Origin: JAFAGX01 sp035622175
GTDB lineage: Bacteria > Acidobacteriota > Terriglobia > Terriglobales > Acidobacteriaceae
DNA length: 64,000 bases
Assembly: GCA_035622175.1 (NCBI GenBank)
Contig: DASPVV010000007.1
Coordinates: 1-64,000, forward strand
Reading direction: 5' to 3'
The notes below the pieces were generated by a model. The model saw nothing but the letters and a program-made list of their open reading frames with translations, did not search any database and had not been told where the DNA came from. Made by a program: the position numbers and the translations under genes. Below are positions 8,155 through 17,216 of the stretch, piece by piece (the first letter of the stretch is position 1; every line of letters begins with the position of its first letter).

Positions 8155-9312
8155 TTATCGCGAATCTGCGATCTCCACGAGTTGGGTTGGAGGCATCGGT
8201 AGCTTGGGGCGCTGGCGGCGAGAGGTAAACGGGCCGACGCCCGAGAGCCAGCTTTCGAACTCCAGGGGTGTGCTGATGCTGGTATCAACCAGCCTAGGCA
8301 AGAGGAGCGCGCTGTCTGAGGGCGAAGCCAACCCGGATTCGCAAGTGGTGGCCGAAACCACACCTTCTTTTTTCAGCCAAGGCAAGAATTCAAAACGATA
8401 AACGCCGCCCGGATAGCAGAAGTGCGCAACCACGGAATTCGCAGCCATCTCCAGCAACTTGCGCCGGTTGTCCCGGATTTCGCGCACGAATAGGCTCTCA
8501 TTGAGCGGGGTGCGATGTCGATGAGTATGGAGCTGAAAATCGACCCCTTCGCGAGCCAGGTGGCTAATCTCGTCCGGTCGCATGAGCTGCAGGACGCGCT
8601 TGCGAACCAGCTCGGGATAATCCAATCCGAGGACGAGCGCCAGTCGAGCCGCCAAGTTGTTTTTTCCCTCCTCCGACAGCCCCTCTTCCCTGGCGAAGTT
8701 GAGAAGCCGGTCCAAGGCTGCCAACTGCCCCGCGGGTGAGCGTAAATCGAGCACTTCGGGAATTCCGGCATTCTGCCCCGTACGCAGCACCTGCCCCCTC
8801 CGCTTCCACAACATGTAGGAGCAAATCAGGTGAAAAACCGGGTAGTTGAAATCGCAATAGTAGGTGGTTTGATAGACGGTTGCCGGGAACCCATACTGTT
8901 TCAGGCGGGGATAGGCCTGGGCATAGAAATCATAGGTCCCGTCGTCGAACGTGATCGCCACGCTCCTCGGAGGCAGCTCGCCGCGATAGAGCCGTTCGAT
9001 TGCCTCGGCCAAGGGCAGGACGGTGTACTCGCCGTCGCGCAGCAGTCTGAGCCGCTGCTCGAACAGCTGCGCAGGCATGTAGAGGGGCGGCCTCCACTGG
9101 TGCTCGTCTTCCAGGGCAATGCCGTGGTAACAGATAATCAGCAGGCGCTCCCTGCGCCAACGGCTGTTTTTCACCCCGTCAAAGATGCCGAAGCTTTTCA
9201 AAAGGCGAAGCGCCTGGTGGCGAAGATATCTCAGCGTGTGGGCCGGTTGAACGCTTGCGGTGCCCGTGACCACCCCCTCACAAACCCGCGGCTCGGCAAT
9301 CGTCGGGAGCAT
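8155..9312 (-). CDS. Polysaccharide deacetylase (NodB fold)
   Basis: The 385-residue protein shows the carbohydrate esterase 4 signature: CYHGI near residue 58, motif 1 AITFDDGTYDFY (metal and base Asp pair) near residue 118, and motif 2 HTHRH (HxxxH metal ligands) near residue 265, then a CYPGG motif. It would remove N- or O-acetyl groups from a polysaccharide. No signal peptide is obvious, so it may act on cytoplasmic or lipid-linked intermediates. It is transcribed leftward, convergent to the FAD gene and divergent from the phosphatase-fold gene at 9757. Confidence 0.9.
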   Translation of the reverse strand: MLPTIAEPRVCEGVVTGTASVQPAHTLRYLRHQALRLLKSFGIFDGVKNSRWRRERLLIICYHGIALEDEHQWRPPLYMPAQLFEQRLRLLRDGEYTVLPLAEAIERLYRGELPPRSVAITFDDGTYDFYAQAYPRLKQYGFPATVYQTTYYCDFNYPVFHLICSYMLWKRRGQVLRTGQNAGIPEVLDLRSPAGQLAALDRLLNFAREEGLSEEGKNNLAARLALVLGLDYPELVRKRVLQLMRPDEISHLAREGVDFQLHTHRHRTPLNESLFVREIRDNRRKLLEMAANSVVAHFCYPGGVYRFEFLPWLKKEGVVSATTCESGLASPSDSALLLPRLVDTSISTPLEFESWLSGVGPFTSRRQRPKLPMPPTQLVEIADSR

Positions 9313-9756
9313 TGGCAGCAGACAAGCAGTCTAAGCCCGATTTCCTTTTCCAACTGAAACCAACTGCGCCTATCATGCCTGCAACGCCAGGCTGGCTGCA
9401 ACATTGAGAGCCAAACGATGTTTGAAGGAGACTGCAAGGGAGACACGTCACTTTCGAGGTTAGTTTGCTTTGGCTGCGCCCCTTGGACGAACGACTGGAG
9501 TCAAACGGACTCATCCCAGCACTGGACTTACCGGTGGCAGGCAGAGGCCGTGGAGTCAAGGTGTTAGACCGGCACAGCAGGGATTGTGGATGCCGGTTGC
9601 AGCTGCTTGCTGCCGTCCAGGTGCAAGTTGCAGAGCGTCAAGGGCATTCCAGATGAAAACTCTTTCATACTGTGCCGAGGTCGCGGAATGATGGTATGCT
9701 TTTTTGCCGCTTTCGCCTGCAACCGCGAAGATCTGGCTGAAACAATGAGAGATTGT
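9313..9756. other. Divergent intergenic region
   Basis: About 440 bases separate the leftward deacetylase gene from the rightward gene at 9757. It should hold both promoters. The rightward frame stays open back to 9586, but that upstream part (Cys-rich, irregular) does not look like protein. I found no convincing box pair or repeat. Confidence 0.4.
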
Positions 9757-11196
9757 ATGGCGTCATCCCGACCCCTCGTTCTGCTTGAGTTTAATGAACT
9801 TACACCCTCGTTAATGGACCGCTTCATGGCCGAAGGCAAGCTGGGGAATTTTGCGCGGCTGCGTGAGACCAGTGAGGTCTTTACCAGCGATGCCGAAGAG
9901 CGGGAACCATATCTGGAGCCTTGGATCCAGTGGGTGACCGTACACACAGGTGTTCCCTATTCCGACCACGGTATCTTCCGGCTTTCCGAAGGACACAAGC
10001 TCGAATACTCCAATCTCTGGGACTTAGCCTCGATCAAGGGACTCAAAGTCTGGGTCTGCGGCAGCATGAATGCTAAGAGCGCAAGCGACACGCAAGGTTA
10101 TCTATTGCCCGATCCGTGGTCGTCGGATTTTGCGCCGCAGCCCCAGGCCTTGCTGCCTTACTTCCGGTTCGTGCAGCGAAACGTTCAGGAATACACCAAT
10201 GACCGCGTCCCCCTGAGCAAGTCGGACTACCTGCAATTCCTTCAGTTCATGGTGACCCATGGACTGTCGGCGAACACCATGGGCTCTATTTTTGGGCAGC
10301 TGCTCTCGGAAAAGAGGACTGGGACGGGAAAATGGCGACGCGCCTTCATTCTCGAGAAGCTGCAATTTGATGTCTTTCGCGCCGTATACCGCCGGCTGAA
10401 GCCCGCCTTTTCAACTTTCTTTCTAAACAGCACAGCCCACATGCAGCACTGCTATTGGCGCTACATGGAGCCGGACCTGTTCACCGTTCCCCGCGATCCC
10501 AAGAAACAGCAGGAGTACGAGTCCTCCATCCTGGAAGGCTATCTGGCCATGAACGAGCTTTTGGGTCGAATGCTCGAGCTGGTCGGGAACGAAGCTATTG
10601 TGGTTCTGGCAACTGCTTTGAGTCAGCAGCCTTGCTTGCGATACGAGGCAGCTGGCGGCAAGTGCAATTATCGCGCGAGAGACTTCGCCCAACTCCTCAA
10701 GTTCGCCGGTGTGACCAGCCCTTGCCGCATCGAGCCGGTCATGGCTGAGCAATTCTGGCTGCGGGCAAACTCTGATTCCGATGCTGCTGAGGTTGAGACC
10801 AAGATCGCCACTCTCAAGGTGGAGCAAGAGCGGGCTCTGTTTGCCCGGCGTGATGGCTCGAGCGTGTTTGCCAGTTGCTGCATTCGCCACCCTCTCGCCG
10901 ACGATGCCATGCTTCGCAATGAGAATGCGGGCACTGCGGTTCGTTTCTTTGACATGCTCTACGTCGTCGGGGCGGACAAGAGCGGGATGCACCATCCCGA
11001 CGGGATTCTCTGGATTCGATCCCCTGGCCGCGCACATAAGGTGCATGCGGAACCAGTACCGTTGCTTGCCGTCGCCCCTACCATCCTCGATTTGCTCGGA
11101 ATCGACACGCCCGAATACATGAGGGCGGTCTCGTTGATGCGCGACCCAACCGGGAGATGCTTTGCCCATAGGGGCACAGATGTCGAGCAGCGATAG
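9757..11196 (+). CDS. Alkaline-phosphatase-superfamily protein with degraded metal site
   Basis: The protein matches the type I phosphodiesterase/nucleotide pyrophosphatase branch in layout. It has an N-terminal strand VLLEFNELTPSLMDRF, a nucleophile-type region WIQWVTVHTGVPYSDHGIF, an HMQHCYW block, and late HHPDGILWIRSPG and APTILDLLGI motifs. The key metal ligands look lost. The usual first Asp (xxxDGxxP) reads FNELTP, the usual SDHG reads TALSQQ, and the Asp before QHxxW reads TAHMQH. Only the late His is kept. Start chosen at ATG 9757 because GAGAG lies 5 bases before it; ATG 9745 is an alternative. It is flanked by EPS genes and may be a non-catalytic or altered phosphotransferase. Confidence 0.7.
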   Translation: MASSRPLVLLEFNELTPSLMDRFMAEGKLGNFARLRETSEVFTSDAEEREPYLEPWIQWVTVHTGVPYSDHGIFRLSEGHKLEYSNLWDLASIKGLKVWVCGSMNAKSASDTQGYLLPDPWSSDFAPQPQALLPYFRFVQRNVQEYTNDRVPLSKSDYLQFLQFMVTHGLSANTMGSIFGQLLSEKRTGTGKWRRAFILEKLQFDVFRAVYRRLKPAFSTFFLNSTAHMQHCYWRYMEPDLFTVPRDPKKQQEYESSILEGYLAMNELLGRMLELVGNEAIVVLATALSQQPCLRYEAAGGKCNYRARDFAQLLKFAGVTSPCRIEPVMAEQFWLRANSDSDAAEVETKIATLKVEQERALFARRDGSSVFASCCIRHPLADDAMLRNENAGTAVRFFDMLYVVGADKSGMHHPDGILWIRSPGRAHKVHAEPVPLLAVAPTILDLLGIDTPEYMRAVSLMRDPTGRCFAHRGTDVEQR

Positions 11197-11390
11197 AGAC
11201 AACCTAACCGCTGATCGCTCATACCTCCGGACTCCGCCCCGGGATGCCAGCCCCCCTTCGATCAAAGCCACTGATGAATGCATCTACGGTGGTTCCTGCT
11301 TCGACTAAGTTCAGTCGTGCCGCCCCCGGGCTGGCGGACAACTTTGCCCAGAATCGGAGCCCTGGGAGATAAGTGCAGGATCCTCGATCC

Positions 11391-13328
11391 CTATCGCGTT
11401 CGAGCGCTCTGCCAAGTACTGACGGCCGCCATCGGTTCACCGTCCAGAACGACCCTCTGCCACAGTTCGAGATTCAGCAGGCGCCAGATACGATTGCCGT
11501 GGTCACGATGTCCGGCACCATGCTCGGCGAGGATGCGGCGGATGACCTCTGGACGGAAGAGCCCTCGCGCGCAGCTTCGCGGCTCGAGCAGCAGGCGTCC
11601 GATGGGCTCGAGCTGGCCTCCCGCGAGCCAATAGGCCCAGGGAGTCGGGAACCCCATCTTCTTACGGTAAGTAATGGTCTCGGGCAGAAGGTCCGCGACC
11701 CCTTCCTTGAGAATGAACTTGCCCGCGAGCCCTTTGATCTCATGCGCTGCGGGAATTCGCGCCGCGAATTCGACCAGGGGATGATCGAGAAACGGAACCC
11801 GACTTTCGACCGAAGCCGCCATGCTCATTTGATCCTGCTTCATCAACAGCTCAATCAGGTAGCTGTTGATATCGGTATAGAGCAAGCGATGCAGCAACTC
11901 GCCCGAAGACCGATGCCAGGCGCTCATGGACCCGTCGTAGGCCGCTCCTGCTCCTGCGAGCGCTTCAGGCATCAAAAGCTCTGGCAGTTCTTTCGCCGCA
12001 AAGGCGGAATAGAAATTGTCGAAGTAAAACGACGCCCAGTCTCCTCCATCGCGCATCAGGAAGGTATGCTCCAGCTTGCGGTAGAGGGCGGCGGGCAGCG
12101 GCGCGGCCACCGCTCCCGAACGCAAGGCTCTACGCAGAAAGGCCGGCACCAGCGCCCGATACTTCCGATCCATCTCCGCATTCAGCAACGTCCAGGCATA
12201 GCGGGTATAGCCCGCCAGTGTCTCGTCGCTTCCTTCCCCCGTCAGCACAACCACGACCCGCTCCCGTGCCAGGCGGGCCACGTAATAGAGAGAAACACTC
12301 GACGGCCACACGACCGGTTCGTCTTCATGCCAGATAAGCTGCGGCAGGCTGGTGAAGAATTCCTCCCGGCTGAGACGAATCTCATGGTGATCGGAACCAA
12401 TGTGAGTGGCGACCTGCCGCGCATAGGGCAGTTCGCTGAACTCCTCCTCGCCGTAGCCGACCGCAAAGGTCTGGATCTGATCGCGACGAATCTTGCTGGT
12501 CAACGCCGCGACTGCGCTCGAATCCAGTCCACCGCTCAGAAACACCCCAAGCGGCACATCGCTCATCAAATGCGACTCGACGGCTGCGGCCAGCAATTCG
12601 CGGTAGGTCCTCACATAATAGTCGTGCGGCTGCGGTTCACGATCCACTTCCGTAGTGAGCTCCCAATAGCGCTCTAGCCTTGGCTCGCCTCCTTCGCCAA
12701 GCTCGAGAGTGTGTCCCGGCATCAGCTTTGAGATCCCCGCGAACATCGTCCCCGGCCCGGTGATGTAACCGAAGGCGAGATACTCTGCCAGTGTGCCGCG
12801 ATCGAATTCCGGCACGATCCCGGAATAGGCCAGAATCGCCTTGATCTCGGAGGCGAACAGGAAGACCTTGCCATCCCAGCGGTAATAGAGGGGCTTGATC
12901 CCCAGCCGGTCTCGGGCCGCGAAAAGCACACGCTTGCGCCGGTCCCAGATCACGAAGGCAAACATGCCCCGCAGATGCTTCACGCAATCGCGGCCGTATT
13001 CCTCGTAGAGATGGACGACGGTTTCGGTGTCGCAGCGAGTGCGGTAGCGGTGGCCCTTCGACTCCAGACCGGCCCTCAGTTCAGCGTGGTTGTAGATTTC
13101 GCCGTTGAAAACGATCCAGACGTCCCCTGCCTCATTGGCCAGAGGCTGATGGCCGGCCTTGACGTCGATGATGCTTAACCGGCGCATCGCCAGGCCGACA
13201 TTGTCTTCGACCAGGTAGCCCTCGTCATCCGGCCCGCGATGCAGGAGGCGACGGTTCATGACCGATAACACGTCGCCGCTCACCTGCCCTTGGCGGTCGG
13301 AAAAGAAGATGCCGCAGATTCCGCACAT
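11391..13328 (-). CDS. asnB: Asparagine synthetase-like glutamine amidotransferase, EPS-associated
   Basis: This 645-residue AsnB-type protein has an N-terminal class II glutaminase domain with the catalytic Cys2 (MCGICGIF), the RRLSIIDV and NGEIYN motifs, and a C-terminal synthetase domain with the ATP pyrophosphatase loop FLSGGLDSSAVAAL near residue 260. The family forms amides from carboxylates using glutamine and ATP. Homologues in sugar clusters (for example WbtH and WbpS) amidate uronic acids, and exosortase loci carry a subfamily annotated as an exosortase-associated amidotransferase. It starts 3 bases after the stop of the GT4-heparinase gene, so the two are translationally close. Confidence 0.9.
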   Translation of the reverse strand: MCGICGIFFSDRQGQVSGDVLSVMNRRLLHRGPDDEGYLVEDNVGLAMRRLSIIDVKAGHQPLANEAGDVWIVFNGEIYNHAELRAGLESKGHRYRTRCDTETVVHLYEEYGRDCVKHLRGMFAFVIWDRRKRVLFAARDRLGIKPLYYRWDGKVFLFASEIKAILAYSGIVPEFDRGTLAEYLAFGYITGPGTMFAGISKLMPGHTLELGEGGEPRLERYWELTTEVDREPQPHDYYVRTYRELLAAAVESHLMSDVPLGVFLSGGLDSSAVAALTSKIRRDQIQTFAVGYGEEEFSELPYARQVATHIGSDHHEIRLSREEFFTSLPQLIWHEDEPVVWPSSVSLYYVARLARERVVVVLTGEGSDETLAGYTRYAWTLLNAEMDRKYRALVPAFLRRALRSGAVAAPLPAALYRKLEHTFLMRDGGDWASFYFDNFYSAFAAKELPELLMPEALAGAGAAYDGSMSAWHRSSGELLHRLLYTDINSYLIELLMKQDQMSMAASVESRVPFLDHPLVEFAARIPAAHEIKGLAGKFILKEGVADLLPETITYRKKMGFPTPWAYWLAGGQLEPIGRLLLEPRSCARGLFRPEVIRRILAEHGAGHRDHGNRIWRLLNLELWQRVVLDGEPMAAVSTWQSARTR

Positions 13329-13331
13329 AGA

Positions 13332-16300
13332 TCAGGGTTGCTCCGAGTTAAGATCGCCCGCAAGTTGCGGACTGCCGTTTGCGACCAGCATCCTCCATCC
13401 CTCCCTCTCGACCGTCAGCCTTTCGAGGTCCGGCGAAACCACATCGCATTGGCTGCGGCCACCGATTATCTCGCACCGCAGGAAGGCACGCTCGGCGGTC
13501 ACAATCGTCCGCCCGGCCCATCTCACGTAGGTAGCTTTGCAAGCGATCAGGGTTTGCGCGGATGCTTCCGGGCGGCGTCCGCAATAAAGAAATTCGGCGT
13601 CGCTCGTCCAGCGATCGAGCTTCCAGGGTTTGCCCTCGCCGAAAAACATGCAATGCTCGTCCCGGGCGGTTTGGTAGCGATATCCCGCCACGGCGGACGG
13701 CTGGGAGGAGAACGCACGCAGCTTGGTGAGTTTAGGGCGCGAGCCTGGAGCATCCTCCACCGGGGACAGCAAGGTTAGAAACTCGGCGGGAAGTCGCCTC
13801 CTGCTGGCAAAGTGCAGCACGCTGTGACTTTCTTTCTTGCCGTACACCGGGGCGTGGGGCCGTTCCTCTACCTCCCGCGTCCATCCATGCCCTTCGACGG
13901 TCACGAACCGCACCCCGTGCCCGCTGCCAAGAAATAGATTCTCCTGGTCGGCAGAGGCTCGCAGACCCGGGCCAAGATGCCAGAACAGATCGAGCTCGTA
14001 CTCTCCAAAACCAAATGCCTGGTCGCGGACCAGCCAAAATCCGGACTTGAGCGAGAACACGAAGCGGCGATGCACCACCCCGTTCGGCAATCGCGAGTAG
14101 CCGTCGTGGCTGCCGACAAACAGATCGAAGGTTTTTCCCATGATCCAGCCTTCCGCCTCGACCCTGGGCAGCCTGCCCCAACTGAAGGGGCCTCTGGGGT
14201 CGGCTTGATCCTTGCCGGCGACCACCAAGGTGTTGTGAGCCCGGGTGCCGCGGAAGCGATCGCGCTCCGCCTCCGGCCCAACATATTCCAAGGTTCCGGA
14301 ATCAATGAGAATGTCGCAGCTGGCGCTGTTGGCGGTCACGCTGAGGGCATCCGCATGACCGTGGCCGGCGTTGTGCGCGCCTTGCGGACCGGCATCGATC
14401 ACCAATTGCTGCGCCGGATCGTCCCCCCGCATGACATACAACCCACTGGCGGGAAAGGCTACCGAGTTTCGCGCCGGGGGCACCTCCGCCAGGCGGTCGA
14501 ATTCTTCGATGCCCGCCTCGCCGAGCAGCCAAAGCGTCTCCTCACGCGGCCTGACAGCGAGCATCTTGAAGTCACCTCGCCCGAACAGGACGGCCCCCGT
14601 GGCCAAGGGGTCGAGCAGATGCATGGCTCGGTTTCGTGCCGGATCAAACACCCGCCCGCCATCGTCATCTCCCAGCTGCGGCACCCTCCCGTTCCGGGCA
14701 ACTGCGGCGAGTGCTTCGAGCATACGTTCCAAAGTCCGCTGCAAGGGGACCTGAACTGTAATCTGGTTCACCGAAGCCAGAACCGCAGCGTGCAGGAACA
14801 GGTCCAAGGCATAGACGTGGTAGTAGAGGGACTGCTCGAAATGCAGTCCGTCGTCTCGCACCTGCCGCACGGCCTCCTGCTCGACGAGCGCCCATCCGCG
14901 TTGCTGCCAGCGTCGCGCCAAGGGAAGTTCCGGGCAGAGGGTTCCGAGAAAGACGAGGGCTACGGCCTCCCCCAAGAGATGAGTGTTGGGAGAAAAGTAG
15001 GTCGAGAGATAGCCATCGATATGGCGTCCGGAAATTGCCTGACTGCGAAGCCAGGCCGAGCGAAATCCTCGCGGTAGCACCGGCGAATCCGCCAACAGCC
15101 AGTAGACCCAGAACCAGGAGAGACTGCGAAATGCCACCTCCAAGCTGCTCGCCCAGTTGATGCCGATGGGGTAGGGATTCTCCCTGTGCCAGTGGTTCCA
15201 CTGGCGAAATAATTCTGCGGCGAATTTCTCCTCGCCGGTGAGTCGGAAGGCCTTCGCCAACGTGACCAGATGCTGATGGCGGTTCAGTTCCCAGATGATT
15301 TTGCTGTCGCCCACTTCGGCAAAATCGAGGTACTTCACTTGAAACCAAGGCTTTCGCGGAGCCCGCTTTCCGTGAACCCGGTCACAGTGCCAGTCGATCT
15401 CGGCCCCATAGTCGACATCGCGATAGCCCAGCAGGTCAAAGCGGTGCTGGCAGATTCGTTCGGCACGCTCGATGATCTGTTCGGCGGTTCCGGGAAACAG
15501 CTGACGCAGCCTCTCACACAGTCCCGCGACGGCCTCAGGGGCAAAAAAGAAGCGCGCTGCGGACGAAGCCGCGGGCTCCCCGACCCCTGGCACAAAGTCC
15601 GCACCTGCCCTGTAGCGTACCAGGTCCATCCGCGCGCTCACCGCTTGGCGGAGCCGGTCGGCAATCTCCGCTCGGTCCATGGCCAGCACGCGTCGATAAA
15701 GATCCTTGGAACGCGTCAGCCGCGCGTGCCGTTCCCCACCTCGCGCGCGCAGCAGCTCCTCATACAGCTCTTCGGTCGCCGCCATCATCCGCGGAAAACT
15801 GAAATGAGAGGCCACATACTCCCGCCCATTTTTCCCCAAACTAGCGGCCCAATCAGGTTGGCGCAGCAGCCGCAGGAGTGCCTCGGCCAGGGCCGAGGAG
15901 TCCTCGGGCGGAACCAGCAGGCCGGTCTTGCCATCCTCGACGATCTCGGCGTTGCCCCCGACGCTGCTCACGATTGAGGGCAACCCCGCCGCCAGGTATT
16001 CCAGAACCGCGTTGGGCAGCCCCTCGAACCGCGAGGGGAGCACGGCAAGGTCACAGCAGGCCAGGATGTCCGCAACATCGTCGCGGTGTCCGAGGAAGGA
16101 AAAATGCCTTTCCAGTCCCAGCTGGTTCACTTGCCGCTCGAAGTCTTTCCTCTGCCCACCCTCGCCAATCAGCACAAATCGCGTCTCCGGAAAGTCGCGT
16201 ACGACGTGGACGGCGGCGGCAATCAAAGCGGGATGCCCCTTCACATCGCTGTGCATGTTCCCCACCAGCACGACCCATTTCTCCTGCCCTCCACCCGGCA

Positions 16301-16964
16301 CGAGCCAATCCCGACTGCGCGATTCCCGGCCGAACCTCTCCACATCGACACCGTTGTAAATGACGCGAACTTTTTCCGCAGCAAAGCGATCCTCTGCGAT
16401 GAGTGCCTCGCGAATCGCACGGGCATTGGTCAGCACCGCGTCAGAAAGATTCTGCAGGCGGCGGAGCCATACTCGGCGTCCACTCTGGTACCAGTCGAAA
16501 TGCGCCAGGTCGCGCCGGCTGGAGAGGATGACGGGGACGCGCGCGAGCACGGCCGCGGGTATTCCCAGAAGGTTCGAATAGAGATCGTGCGTGTGGACGA
16601 TTTCGAAGCCGCCCCAACCGAGAAACATAGCCAGGCGCAGCATCTGATACACGCCACGCGCGGAATCGACCCCCCCTCGGGGGTAGAACTCGCGAACCGA
16701 AACGGCCGTGCCTGCCAGCTTGGCGAGCAGAGGGCCGCGGGCGCGAATACAGCCCAAGGTGACGTCATACCGCTCCGGGTCGAGTCGGCTGGCCAACTCG
16801 ACGGCCTGGGTCTCGGTGCCACCGACAGCGAGAGAATCCAGCAGGAAAAAAATCTTCCGTCGGGGGCGCACGGGGCCCGGATTGAGGTCCCGAGGAAGCG
16901 GCTGCGGCCGCGGATTTGCTGCGGCGGTGAGGGCCTCCCAGCCCGGCTGTTTCGATCGATCCAT
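13332..16964 (-). CDS. GT4 glycosyltransferase fused to heparinase II/III-type lyase
   Basis: This is a single 1210-residue frame with two recognisable enzymes. Residues about 36-405 are a GT-B glycosyltransferase of family 4, with FFLLDSLAVGGTETQAVELA, RVIYNGVDVERF and the donor-site motif SRFEGLPNAVLEYLAAGLP. Residues about 490-1190 are a heparinase II/III (alginate-lyase-like) unit. It has an alpha/alpha toroid with SPNTHLLGEA near residue 661 and FEQSLYYHVYALDLF near 713, followed by the beta-sandwich part with the NAGHGHADALSV motif near residue 863. No signal peptide is present, so the lyase half would sit in the cytoplasm, which is unusual for a degradative lyase. Coding continues in one frame with no stop. 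It precedes asnB by 3 bases. Confidence 0.88.
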   Translation of the reverse strand: MDRSKQPGWEALTAAANPRPQPLPRDLNPGPVRPRRKIFFLLDSLAVGGTETQAVELASRLDPERYDVTLGCIRARGPLLAKLAGTAVSVREFYPRGGVDSARGVYQMLRLAMFLGWGGFEIVHTHDLYSNLLGIPAAVLARVPVILSSRRDLAHFDWYQSGRRVWLRRLQNLSDAVLTNARAIREALIAEDRFAAEKVRVIYNGVDVERFGRESRSRDWLVPGGGQEKWVVLVGNMHSDVKGHPALIAAAVHVVRDFPETRFVLIGEGGQRKDFERQVNQLGLERHFSFLGHRDDVADILACCDLAVLPSRFEGLPNAVLEYLAAGLPSIVSSVGGNAEIVEDGKTGLLVPPEDSSALAEALLRLLRQPDWAASLGKNGREYVASHFSFPRMMAATEELYEELLRARGGERHARLTRSKDLYRRVLAMDRAEIADRLRQAVSARMDLVRYRAGADFVPGVGEPAASSAARFFFAPEAVAGLCERLRQLFPGTAEQIIERAERICQHRFDLLGYRDVDYGAEIDWHCDRVHGKRAPRKPWFQVKYLDFAEVGDSKIIWELNRHQHLVTLAKAFRLTGEEKFAAELFRQWNHWHRENPYPIGINWASSLEVAFRSLSWFWVYWLLADSPVLPRGFRSAWLRSQAISGRHIDGYLSTYFSPNTHLLGEAVALVFLGTLCPELPLARRWQQRGWALVEQEAVRQVRDDGLHFEQSLYYHVYALDLFLHAAVLASVNQITVQVPLQRTLERMLEALAAVARNGRVPQLGDDDGGRVFDPARNRAMHLLDPLATGAVLFGRGDFKMLAVRPREETLWLLGEAGIEEFDRLAEVPPARNSVAFPASGLYVMRGDDPAQQLVIDAGPQGAHNAGHGHADALSVTANSASCDILIDSGTLEYVGPEAERDRFRGTRAHNTLVVAGKDQADPRGPFSWGRLPRVEAEGWIMGKTFDLFVGSHDGYSRLPNGVVHRRFVFSLKSGFWLVRDQAFGFGEYELDLFWHLGPGLRASADQENLFLGSGHGVRFVTVEGHGWTREVEERPHAPVYGKKESHSVLHFASRRRLPAEFLTLLSPVEDAPGSRPKLTKLRAFSSQPSAVAGYRYQTARDEHCMFFGEGKPWKLDRWTSDAEFLYCGRRPEASAQTLIACKATYVRWAGRTIVTAERAFLRCEIIGGRSQCDVVSPDLERLTVEREGWRMLVANGSPQLAGDLNSEQP

Positions 16965-17216
16965 GCTCTCCCCATACTAGCAATCCTTCCCCGCCGCACA
17001 GCATCCGAGTTTGCCCTTTCACCTCCCCGGGGCATGGCCTCGCCCCAGCGCCAAGGCCGGTGGGACTTGGGTTCGACCGCTGCCGAGGATAGGGGATCGG
17101 GAGGGGCCGCAAAGCCGCTCTCAAGGCCATCCTGACCAGCCGGGCGGCATTGCAGGAGCCAGGGCAGTGGGCTATCTTGGAAGTCAACCAGCGGGAGGAG
17201 CGCGGAGCGACTTCGC

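Noticed and set aside
11373..12677. Long rightward open frame of 434 codons opposite asnB
   Set aside because: It mirrors the asnB coding strand, has no domain motif and an Arg/His/Gln-rich composition typical of antisense frames in GC-rich DNA.
13977..15077. Rightward 366-codon frame opposite the heparinase half
   Set aside because: It is antisense to a strongly supported protein, has no recognisable motif, and no ribosome site.
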